Assembly (NCBI GenBank): GCA_902795875.1
Contig: CADBND010000150.1
Location: 1-14,997, forward strand
Direction of reading: 5' to 3'
DNA from: an uncultured Erysipelotrichaceae bacterium
GTDB lineage: Bacteria > Bacillota_I > Bacilli_A > Erysipelotrichales > Erysipelotrichaceae
DNA: 14,997 nucleotides
The notes beneath the pieces were generated by a model. It did no database searches, was not told the DNA's origin, and saw nothing but the letters and a program-made list of their open reading frames with translations. Position 1 is the stretch's first letter. Each line of letters opens with the position of its first letter. Below are positions 7,397 to 14,028 of this stretch, one piece after another. Made by a program: the position numbers and the translations under genes.

Positions 7397-8377
7397 ATGG
7401 ATAAGAAAAAAGTGATCTTCGACTGCGATATCGGCTGTGACGATGCAGTCGCTTTGACAGCCCTGATCCTCGATGAAAAGATCGACGTCATCGCCATCAC
7501 CTGTGTACACGGCAACCTTCCGGTCGATGATGTCGTAAACAACGCCTTAAAAGTATCAAGATTCTGCAGAAAGCAGATACCGGTATACAAAGGCTGCCCG
7601 GCTCCGATGGTAAAATACCTTCTCAAAGGAAGAAGTCTCAACACTTCCTTGCAGACAGCAGAGAAAAAGATCGACGGAAAAGAGATCCTGATCCACGAAA
7701 AAGACTTCGATCTTCCGCAAACTCCAGACAAGGCGGAAAGCAGACACGCCTGCAGCTATCTGGTTGAAACGCTTCGAAATGCACAAGAGAAGATCGATAT
7801 CTGTGCGGTCGGACCGCTCACCAATATCGCCATGGCTTTGCGTCTGGATCCCTCGATCGTAAACAATATCGGTACACTCTACATCATGGGCGGAGGCCTT
7901 ACGATCGGAAACCGCACGCCTGTTGCCGAAGCGAACTTCTATGAGGATGCCGAAGCGGCACAGATCGTCCTTACTTCAGGCATACACTGTCTGGTCTGTC
8001 CGATCGAACCTTGTCAGGAAGCCGCCACTTACACGCTCGAGGATATCGACGAGATCGAAAAAGTGTCCTCGCCCATATCCGCATTCTTAAGCAGAGAATT
8101 GCGTGATTATATCGCCAGATGTCACATCCTGTTTGACGGCGATCCCAATTCCTGCTGCATCTTCGATTATGCTGCGGTCTCTCCTTTGCTGGATGAAACG
8201 GTCATAACGGAAAAAAGAAAAGAGATCGTCGAAGTCGACATCTCCGGCGGCATGTCCGACGGACAGATGGTGGTAGATCGAAGAGGCATGTTTCCAAACA
8301 ACGGAAATGTCGAGATCATCTATCACCTGGACAAAGATAAGGTCCACGATCTCCTTCTGAAACAATTGAAAAATTAA
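7397..8377 (+). CDS. Inosine/uridine-preferring nucleoside hydrolase family protein, possible queuosine hydrolase
   Basis: 326 residues, the usual length for the IUNH family. The N-terminal calcium-site motif is D9-C-D11-I-G-C-D15-D16-A, a variant of the common D-T-D-P-G-x-D-D-A. The substrate motif E178-A-N180-F-Y-E-D184 matches the family E-x-N-x-x-x-D. The third calcium ligand Asp257 is kept in F-D-Y-A-A-V, but the His that usually precedes it in H-D-P-L-A is Phe256. These enzymes cleave the N-glycosidic bond to free base and ribose in the cytosol. It follows a queT-like gene by 53 bases; in Clostridioides difficile a family member (QueK) releases queuine from queuosine next to queT-type genes, so the same job is possible here. 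A plain pyrimidine or purine hydrolase is the alternative, in line with the convergent cytidine deaminase. The start is set by GAGGTGA 8 bases upstream. Confidence 0.88.
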   Translation: MDKKKVIFDCDIGCDDAVALTALILDEKIDVIAITCVHGNLPVDDVVNNALKVSRFCRKQIPVYKGCPAPMVKYLLKGRSLNTSLQTAEKKIDGKEILIHEKDFDLPQTPDKAESRHACSYLVETLRNAQEKIDICAVGPLTNIAMALRLDPSIVNNIGTLYIMGGGLTIGNRTPVAEANFYEDAEAAQIVLTSGIHCLVCPIEPCQEAATYTLEDIDEIEKVSSPISAFLSRELRDYIARCHILFDGDPNSCCIFDYAAVSPLLDETVITEKRKEIVEVDISGGMSDGQMVVDRRGMFPNNGNVEIIYHLDKDKVHDLLLKQLKN

Positions 8378-8379
8378 AT

Positions 8380-8401
8380 AGGCTTCGCATCTGCGAAGCC
8401 T
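8380..8401. terminator. Bidirectional terminator between nucleoside hydrolase and cytidine deaminase
   Basis: A 9-bp GC-rich stem (8380-8388 with 8393-8401) and tight ATCT loop. T-rich sequence follows in both directions. It separates two convergent genes 29 bases apart. Confidence 0.85.
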
Positions 8402-8406
8402 TTCTT

Positions 8407-8838
8407 CTATCCTTTGAATCCGTAACCGTCATCATCGACGATGTAGTTGCATTCCGGGATCATCTGCCTGAGGGTAAATTCCTGATAATCATCGACTGAT
8501 CTTGCACAGACGATGACGAATTCATCCGGCTTGCAGAACTCCGTCATGACCTGGCGGCAGACACCGCAAGGCGTGCAGTATCCTTCCGGTCCCCTCACTT
8601 CGTCTCCGGAAATGATGGCGATCTTCTCAAAATCGTATTCACCTTCCGAGACCGCCTTGAATATCGCCGTCCTTTCCGCACATATCGTAGCTGAGAATCC
8701 GCTGTTTTCGATGTTACAGCCTTTGTAGACCTTCCCGGTTTTCGTAAGAAGTGCCGCGCCGACCTTCCAGTGTGAATATGGCGCATAAGCCATTTCCCTG
8801 GCTTCCAGAGCCAGTCTGATCAGTTCCTCGTTGCTCAT
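8407..8838 (-). CDS. cdd: Cytidine deaminase
   Basis: 143 residues, matching the small homotetrameric bacterial cytidine deaminases of about 130-140 residues. Zinc ligands are Cys53 in C-A-E-R and Cys91 and Cys94 in P-C-G-V-C; Glu55 of C-A-E is the proton shuttle. The substrate-binding N-I-E-N stretch is at 42-45. It converts cytidine and deoxycytidine to uridine and deoxyuridine in pyrimidine salvage. I start it at the ATG at 8838 because homology begins there; an in-frame ATG at 8865 would add nine low-complexity residues, overlap the previous gene and have only a weak site. The 8838 start lies 4 bases after the stop of the isomerase-like gene with AGGA only 2 bases away, so it probably depends on coupled re-initiation. 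Confidence 0.93.
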   Translation of the reverse strand: MSNEELIRLALEAREMAYAPYSHWKVGAALLTKTGKVYKGCNIENSGFSATICAERTAIFKAVSEGEYDFEKIAIISGDEVRGPEGYCTPCGVCRQVMTEFCKPDEFVIVCARSVDDYQEFTLRQMIPECNYIVDDDGYGFKG

Positions 8839-8842
8839 GATC

Positions 8843-10036
8843 CTAGATCCACTTGAAGAACTCATCCACGAGCTTCACATAATCACCTTCGACGATCAGA
8901 TGATGGTTACCAATGGACTCCGTCAGGAAATAGGTGACACTCTTATCCATCTTCAGCTGGATCTGTGTACGGCAGAGATTGTATTCCGTAAGGTTCTTCA
9001 GAAGCGTTGCACCGCTGACAAAATATTCATCCATCAAGCCGTCACACTTGAAGACCGTAACCGGACCCTCTTGCAGCTTTCCACGGAAAGCGACACCGAG
9101 CTGAGACTCGAAATGCGTCATGATCTCAAAATCCTTAGGCATGTTTATCGGTAAAGTACAATGTGCGAAGATGATCTGGTTGTTGTCCGTATCGATACGG
9201 CTCGGATTAGCCATGAATACAGGCTTGCCACTGAGTTCTCCCAGTACTGCCATAGAGATCAAAGCCGGAACATCGCCCTCACAGGAAGCATAAATGCCTT
9301 CCGCATTCAGGATCGCCAATGCGGAACAGCCCGTCGAATGTACGGTGTCCAACAGATCGAAACACCTTACCGTGACTCCGTCGAGTTCATACTTATCGAC
9401 GATCCTTCTCAAAGCACCATAGATGTAAAGAGCCTCCTCGACCTCCTTCTCATCATAGCCCTTCGATTTGATCAGTTCGGTATAGGAATTATTCTTATAT
9501 TCTTTCTTTGCGATCTCCGAGAAGAATTCCTCCATCGTGACATCGATGATCTCGATATTGTTGTACTGCTTCGACTCTTCCGCATCGACATCGGAAGAGA
9601 TCAGCCAGTCGGAAGGCTTGCCTACTCTGGCAAGTTTGAAGCCATTCAGTCTCTTCTTTGCCTTGAAGACCTGTGCCAGTTGCCGGATACGATCCGCCAC
9701 AAAGTCATCACTACCGTGAATGATCTCACCCGGAAGATCCTTTTGACGCAGATAGGAGAGGATCTCCATCGAAGCTGCCAGTGAATTGTTTGCGCCGGTC
9801 GTAAGCAGGAAGTAAGGCTGCGGAAGCTTATCCATATCCTTTAAGAAGATACCTTCCGTTCCGCCACCACCGATAAAATCAACGACCATGTCGTAATCAT
9901 TGATGTGATCGGTATCGGTGACTTCAAATTCATATCCGGTCATTTCGGATAATTTCTTCAGCCAAGGAAAATTGTTGTCGTTGGCGATCGCCGCTGCAGC
10001 GGTCGACGAAACAACATAATAAACGCCAATTTTCAT
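8843..10036 (-). CDS. L-fucose/L-arabinose isomerase-like protein (COG2407 type)
   Basis: 397 residues, cytosolic, shorter than FucI (about 590) and AraA (about 500), as is usual for the stand-alone fucose-isomerase-like group. The N-terminal alpha/beta region includes A-R-V-G-K-P-S-D-W (136-144). The C-terminal half has the metal and proton-transfer positions expected for this fold: Glu253 and Asp255 in S-C-E-G-D, His292 in F-A-H-C-T-L-P, and the terminal G-N-H-H motif at 376-379. Such proteins interconvert aldoses and ketoses using Mn, but many have no assigned sugar. It is transcribed away from an MFS sugar transporter that starts 116 bases away, and its stop lies 4 bases before cytidine deaminase. 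GGAG lies about 13 bases from the ATG, unusually far. The fold is fairly sure; the substrate is not known. Confidence 0.8.
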   Translation of the reverse strand: MKIGVYYVVSSTAAAAIANDNNFPWLKKLSEMTGYEFEVTDTDHINDYDMVVDFIGGGGTEGIFLKDMDKLPQPYFLLTTGANNSLAASMEILSYLRQKDLPGEIIHGSDDFVADRIRQLAQVFKAKKRLNGFKLARVGKPSDWLISSDVDAEESKQYNNIEIIDVTMEEFFSEIAKKEYKNNSYTELIKSKGYDEKEVEEALYIYGALRRIVDKYELDGVTVRCFDLLDTVHSTGCSALAILNAEGIYASCEGDVPALISMAVLGELSGKPVFMANPSRIDTDNNQIIFAHCTLPINMPKDFEIMTHFESQLGVAFRGKLQEGPVTVFKCDGLMDEYFVSGATLLKNLTEYNLCRTQIQLKMDKSVTYFLTESIGNHHLIVEGDYVKLVDEFFKWI

Positions 10037-10064
10037 ATTATCTTTTTTGCTCCTTTATACTTCT

Positions 10065-10073
10065 ATTTTACCA
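10065..10073 (-). promoter_or_regulatory. Extended -10 for the isomerase-like/cytidine deaminase operon
   Basis: On the minus strand TGGTAAAAT fits an extended -10. No clear -35 is seen. The expected start near 10058 is close to the AAAGGAG site (10050-10056), so the leader is short. Confidence 0.35.
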
Positions 10074-10081
10074 AATATAAT

Positions 10082-10099
10082 CAAAGCCGGACAGCTTTG
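10082..10099. promoter_or_regulatory. Inverted repeat in divergent promoter region, candidate operator
   Basis: CAAAGC and GCTTTG (10082-10087 and 10094-10099) form a perfect 6-bp inverted repeat around a 6-base centre. It lies upstream of the minus-strand -10 at 10065-10073 and overlaps the plus-strand -35 at 10097-10102. That position suits a shared regulator of the transporter and the isomerase-like gene. A weak plus-strand hairpin followed by CTTTT is an alternative reading. Confidence 0.3.
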
Positions 10100-10125
10100 C
10101 TTTTAAGGGCATCCGAATTTATATT
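10097..10125 (+). promoter_or_regulatory. Promoter for the GPH/SLC45-like MFS transporter
   Basis: TTGCTT (10097-10102) and TATATT (10120-10125) are separated by 17 bases. A start near 10132 leaves a leader of about 21 bases that contains AAGGGG (10141-10146) before the ATG at 10153. Confidence 0.45.
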
Positions 10126-10152
10126 AAAATGAAATCAAATAAGGGGATTATT

Positions 10153-11487
10153 ATGAAACTGAATCTGAAACGCACTTTTATCGTCGGACTGGCATTCTTA
10201 TCGATCTGTGCCTTCTGGCAGATGTATGACAATGTCATTCCATTGATCCTGACCAACACCTTCGGACTCAATGAGACCTATTCCGGTGCCATCATGGCCG
10301 CCGACAATATCCTGGCTCTGTTCCTGCTTCCTTTCTTCGGATCGCTCTCCGATAAGACCGATACCAAGATCGGCAAGCGCATGCCCTTCATCCTGTTTGG
10401 GACCGGACTGGCCGTACTGCTTATGAACATATTGCCGATCTTAGACAATTCCTATTATCAGAAACCATCAACATTCAAGATCACCTGCTTCGTCCTGATA
10501 CTGGGACTGCTTTTGATCGCGATGGGCATCTACCGTTCACCGGCTGTCGCATTAATGCCGGACGTTACACCCAAACCCTTGCGTTCCAAAGCCAACGCCA
10601 TCATCAACCTGATGGGAGCCGTCGGCGGTATCATCTATCTAGGCGTTGCAGCTGTGCTTTACCCCAACTCCAAAACGGCAGGTGTCGTCCATGTCAACTA
10701 CCGCATCCTGTTCATCGTCGTCGCAGCCATCATGGTCGTTGCGGTCGCACTTCTCTATCACTTCATCAAGGAACCCAAGCTCGTCGCGGAAAACAGAAAG
10801 CTCGAAGAAGAACACCCGGAATGGAACCTTGCGGAAGACGACGGTTCCGGAAATGAAAAACTTCCTGCCGACGTCAAAAGGTCACTGGGATTCCTTCTGG
10901 CATCGATTGCCCTCTGGTTTATCGGCTACAACGCTGTGACCACCTGGTTTACGACCTATGTCTCCGTCGTAATGGGACAAGGACTTGGCGGAGCCAGTAC
11001 CTGTCTGCTTATCGCAACAGCCGGAGCCATCGTGTCCTATATTCCGATCGGCAACATTGCCTCAAAGATCGGCCGTAAAAAGACCATCATGGGTGGTATC
11101 ATCCTACTCTCGGCAATGTTCCTGGCCGGATTTGTCCTCACCAGCATCTTCGACAAGATCAATGCGATCATGTTTGTCTGCTTTGCCCTGGTCGGACTTG
11201 CCTGGGCAGCGATCAACGTCAATTCCCTTCCGATGGTCGTCGAGATGTGTAAAGGATCCGATATCGGAAAATTCACCGGTTATTATTACACGGCCTCCAT
11301 GGCTGCCCAGATCGTCACACCGATCCTGGCCGGCACACTGATGCGTCTGATCTCCTACAAAGTCTTATTCATTTATGCATCCTTGTTTGTTCTGTTTTCT
11401 TTCATCACGATGACGCAAGTCAGACACGGTGACCAGAAAGTGGAAGCCAAGAAAGGCCTGGCAGCCTACGAAGATATGGATGACTGA
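10153..11487 (+). CDS. MFS sugar transporter, GPH/SLC45-like
   Basis: 444 residues with about twelve membrane segments. After the second helix it carries L-S-D-K-T-D-T-K-I-G-K-R-M-P-F-I, which matches the LSDRT-xx-xxGRRRPF signature of the sucrose/SLC45 and glycoside-pentoside-hexuronide group. A second-half motif S-K-I-G-R-K-K matches the general MFS A motif. A charged cytosolic loop (KLEEEHPEW-type) joins the two halves, and the C-terminus is charged. Such proteins carry disaccharides or glycosides by proton or sodium symport. It is divergent from a fucose-isomerase-like gene, so an imported sugar may be passed to that enzyme. I start it at the ATG at 10153 because AAGGGG lies 6 bases upstream; an earlier in-frame ATG at 10129 falls at or before the likely transcription start. 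Substrate unknown. Confidence 0.88.
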   Translation: MKLNLKRTFIVGLAFLSICAFWQMYDNVIPLILTNTFGLNETYSGAIMAADNILALFLLPFFGSLSDKTDTKIGKRMPFILFGTGLAVLLMNILPILDNSYYQKPSTFKITCFVLILGLLLIAMGIYRSPAVALMPDVTPKPLRSKANAIINLMGAVGGIIYLGVAAVLYPNSKTAGVVHVNYRILFIVVAAIMVVAVALLYHFIKEPKLVAENRKLEEEHPEWNLAEDDGSGNEKLPADVKRSLGFLLASIALWFIGYNAVTTWFTTYVSVVMGQGLGGASTCLLIATAGAIVSYIPIGNIASKIGRKKTIMGGIILLSAMFLAGFVLTSIFDKINAIMFVCFALVGLAWAAINVNSLPMVVEMCKGSDIGKFTGYYYTASMAAQIVTPILAGTLMRLISYKVLFIYASLFVLFSFITMTQVRHGDQKVEAKKGLAAYEDMDD

Positions 11488-11500
11488 TCTATAAACAAAC

Positions 11501-11548
11501 AAAAAAGAACTGACAGTCCCTGGAAATGTCGACTTGCAGTTCTTTTTT
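11501..11548. terminator. Bidirectional terminator between MFS transporter and pyruvate kinase
   Basis: A 12-bp stem (11501-11512 with 11537-11548) has six A's at its left base and seven T's at 11543-11549. The 24-base loop contains a second 4-bp pair (11515-11518 with 11531-11534). The flanks give a U-run in both directions, ending transcripts of the two convergent genes. Confidence 0.85.
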
Positions 11549-11554
11549 TATGAC

Positions 11555-12973
11555 TTATTTGACTGTGATGATCTTCATAAAGTTGGCGGAACCTTCTCCT
11601 GTTGGATAACCGGCAGACAGGATGATCTGTGCACCCGGTTTGATCCCATAGGACTTGACGACGCTCGATGCGAGTTCGTCATCGTTTGCCAGATTGTTCT
11701 GCACATAAGAGAAGATCGGCTTGACGCCCCAGTAGACTTCCAGTTTGCCCTGCGTGGACTTCGTGAAAGTGACAGCGAAGATTGGTACTTTCGGACGGTA
11801 CTTTGAGATCCTGCGCGCAGTCGTTCCACCTTGCGTAAATACGACGATCGCTGCAATATCCAAAGTCAGAGTCGCATCCGATATGGCAATACCGATCGCA
11901 TCCTGTATCGTCTTGTTGTTGGTCATCTTGGCGTGATCCAGATTCTCTCTGTAGGGAATGATCTTTTCCGTAGCCTGGGCGATCTTCGCCATCGTCTCGA
12001 CCGCTTCCACCGGATAATCACCGGCTGCTGTCTCTGCTGAAAGCATGACCGCATCCGAACCGTCCAGTACCGCATTGCAAACATCGGAAGCTTCCGCTCT
12101 GGTACAACGCGGGTTATTGGTCATCGAATCCAGCATATGCGTAGCGGTAATGACCGCCTTACCCTTCTGATTGGCCACTTCAATGATCTTCTTCTGATAG
12201 ATCGGAACAAACGCCGTCTCGATCTCAACGCCCAGATCGCCTCTGGCGACCATGACGCCATCCGCCGCATCAAGGATCTCCTCAAGATTGTCGAAACCTT
12301 CCTGATTCTCGATCTTGGCGATGATCTGGATCTTCGGTTTGCCCATTTCCGTGATGATCTTGCGGATCTTCATTACATCTTCCGCCCTTCTGACGAAGGA
12401 AGCAGCGATGAAATCGACATCGTTGTCGCAGCCGAAACGGATATCCTCGTCATCCTTCATGGAAACGAAAGGCATCGAAAGCTTGACACCCGGTACATTG
12501 CATCCCTTCTTGGAAGCCAGCGGACCGTTGACCTCGACACGAACTTTCATCTCGTTGCCGTCATTCTCTAAAACAGTCAGCTTCTGCTTTCCGTCATTGA
12601 CCAGGATGTAATCACCCTCTTTGACATCATCGAAGATCTCCTTGCACTGGATCGTGAAACGATCATGCGTTCCTTCGATATCTTCTCTTTGAATGATGAC
12701 TTCCTCACCCTTCTTGTAATCCTCGACACCATTCTTGAAAGTTCCCAAGCGGATCTCCGGACCCTTCGTGTCCAGCATGATGCCCAGATTGACACCGTTT
12801 TCCTTCTCGACCTTGCGGACCGTATTGATCCTGGCGAGATGTTCCTCATGCGTTCCGTGCGAGAAATTCAGTCTTACTATATTCATACCCGCATTGGCCA
12901 TCTTCAGGATCGTATCGTAGTTATCCGAAGAAGGACCCAGCGTGCAGATGATCTTTGTCTGTTTGTTGATCAT
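11555..12973 (-). CDS. pyk: Pyruvate kinase
   Basis: 472 residues. It transfers phosphate from phosphoenolpyruvate to ADP at the end of glycolysis. Visible landmarks: R34-L-N-F-S-H-G (34-40), D68-T-K-G-P-E-I-R (68-75), catalytic K220 in I-A-K-I-E-N with metal ligands E222 and D246 (M-V-A-R-G-D-L-G-V-E), Thr278 in the P-loop-like A-T-H-M-L, and the C-terminal allosteric domain at about 350-472. It lacks the extra PEP-utiliser-like domain of Bacillus enzymes. Two positions differ from the usual TQML...RPTRAE run: His279 for Gln and Cys290 for Pro. I start it at the ATG at 12973, set by GGAGG 9 bases upstream; the in-frame extension to a TTG at 13060 covers its own promoter and the end of the preceding gene and is not real. 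Monocistronic by its flanking terminators. Confidence 0.97.
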   Translation of the reverse strand: MINKQTKIICTLGPSSDNYDTILKMANAGMNIVRLNFSHGTHEEHLARINTVRKVEKENGVNLGIMLDTKGPEIRLGTFKNGVEDYKKGEEVIIQREDIEGTHDRFTIQCKEIFDDVKEGDYILVNDGKQKLTVLENDGNEMKVRVEVNGPLASKKGCNVPGVKLSMPFVSMKDDEDIRFGCDNDVDFIAASFVRRAEDVMKIRKIITEMGKPKIQIIAKIENQEGFDNLEEILDAADGVMVARGDLGVEIETAFVPIYQKKIIEVANQKGKAVITATHMLDSMTNNPRCTRAEASDVCNAVLDGSDAVMLSAETAAGDYPVEAVETMAKIAQATEKIIPYRENLDHAKMTNNKTIQDAIGIAISDATLTLDIAAIVVFTQGGTTARRISKYRPKVPIFAVTFTKSTQGKLEVYWGVKPIFSYVQNNLANDDELASSVVKSYGIKPGAQIILSAGYPTGEGSANFMKIITVK

Positions 12974-13000
12974 ACGATAATTCCTCCAAATACGAGTTAC

Positions 13001-13006
13001 ATTATA
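13001..13006 (-). promoter_or_regulatory. -10 box of pyruvate kinase
   Basis: A perfect TATAAT on the minus strand gives a start near 12994 and a 21-base leader with GGAGG. The hexamer 17 bases upstream (CTTCCT) is a poor -35. Confidence 0.5.
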
Positions 13007-13024
13007 TACCTTTCCCAAAGAAAA

Positions 13025-13052
13025 GGAAGAGTGAATATTATTCCTCTCTTCC
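13025..13052 (-). terminator. Probable terminator of the patatin/XpaC-like operon
   Basis: A 7-bp stem (13046-13052 with 13025-13031) encloses the last codons and TAA stop of the XpaC-like gene, followed on the minus strand by TTTTCTTT. The loop is 14 bases and partly self-complementary, so efficiency is uncertain. Confidence 0.5.
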
Positions 13053-14024
13053 CTTGGCAAGTACGCTTTTTACATCCGTTCTTTGCGCTTCAAGTTCATC
13101 GAAGTATTCGATCTCTTCTTTTTGACCGAAGGAATCCAGCGCATTCTCTATGAGCGTGAACGTATCCAGAAGCCTTTTTTTGGAAGGCTCGATATCCACG
13201 ATCTTCTTATCATGGCCTTCCATCCTTACATATTCTTCCGTTATCTCTACCAGCATCGGCAGATAGTGATCATAAAGTTTGCGAATCTTATCCGCCTGAT
13301 CGATGATCCGGCCTTCTCTTTCTTCAAGTTTATTCCGCATCACATCGATCTTTTCCAGAACTTCCTTATCCCTGACCTTCCGTTTGAGATCCTTCAGTTT
13401 CGCAGAGATCTCTCTTCCCTGCAGGATCAGATCTTCCTCTGCCGCATATTTGCGCATCCGGAAAGAAAGATCGATGCTGTCTTTATCCTCGATCCGATCC
13501 AGAAACGCCCCGATCTGATCATAGAGCTCAGGATCTTCTTCATCCAGTTTCTTCAAAGACATCTTCCTTCCATCCGGCAGGACCACGAACAGCGTATTGA
13601 CATTCGGCCTCGCCTTCTTGTCTTCCTTGTACAGACGGGTATCCTTCACCATATAGAGTTCCGAATAATCGCAAAGGAAACGGTCGATGTTCTTCAGATC
13701 GACATTCTTCTTCTTTCGCCTTCCTTTTTCATCGACTGTCTCGTAACGAAGTGTACCGTCCTTGATCAATGTGCTTCTTCTTGAAAATGAAGTATTTCTT
13801 TGCATAAACAACGCTCCAACAAACAAGATCAGTGCCATACCGCCGAGTATGCCCAGACTGATCAGAAAGATCGTCCGCAGATAGTTCATGATCCTGACAT
13901 CGAAGATCGATATCCCAGTCCTCATCGAAGTGAGTACAGCCAGTATCAGGATCAGTGTCAGCATGAAAAAAGCTGCTTTGATGAATATCAATAAACTGTC
14001 TGTCTCTCTTCTTCTTTCCTTCAT
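13038..14024 (-). CDS. Two-TM protein with XpaC-like (5-bromo-4-chloroindolyl phosphate hydrolysis family) C-terminal domain
   Basis: 328 residues. A short basic N-terminus is followed by membrane helices at about 11-32 and 50-74, putting the large C-terminal part in the cytosol. Residues 80-180 are a basic, beta-rich stretch (possible PH-like fold, a guess). Residues 195-245 are highly charged and heptad-like, a likely coiled coil. Residues 246-310, with Lys-Ile-Arg-Lys-Leu-Tyr-x-x-Tyr-Leu-Pro and a later run of Leu/Asn/Phe helix, resemble the C-terminal part of XpaC-type proteins, which often sit beside the toxic-anion-resistance protein TelA; no TelA is here. The ATG is 4 bases after the patatin stop and has only a weak ribosome site (AGAAAG), so it relies on coupling. 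An envelope-associated role with the phospholipase is likely, but the function is unknown. Confidence 0.75.
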   Translation of the reverse strand: MKERRRETDSLLIFIKAAFFMLTLILILAVLTSMRTGISIFDVRIMNYLRTIFLISLGILGGMALILFVGALFMQRNTSFSRRSTLIKDGTLRYETVDEKGRRKKKNVDLKNIDRFLCDYSELYMVKDTRLYKEDKKARPNVNTLFVVLPDGRKMSLKKLDEEDPELYDQIGAFLDRIEDKDSIDLSFRMRKYAAEEDLILQGREISAKLKDLKRKVRDKEVLEKIDVMRNKLEEREGRIIDQADKIRKLYDHYLPMLVEITEEYVRMEGHDKKIVDIEPSKKRLLDTFTLIENALDSFGQKEEIEYFDELEAQRTDVKSVLAKGREE

Positions 14025-14028
14025 CTTT

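Noticed and set aside
8839..8865. Nine-residue N-terminal extension of cytidine deaminase
   Set aside because: Low-complexity Ser-rich residues, no good ribosome site, and overlap with the coding end of the previous gene.
12974..13060. N-terminal extension of pyruvate kinase from a TTG
   Set aside because: It covers the GGAGG site, the TATAAT box and the end of the upstream gene; standard homology begins at the ATG at 12973.
13083..13784. Open 233-codon plus-strand frame opposite the XpaC-like gene
   Set aside because: Antisense shadow with no ribosome site or domain; the minus-strand frame has two clear membrane helices and a coiled coil.
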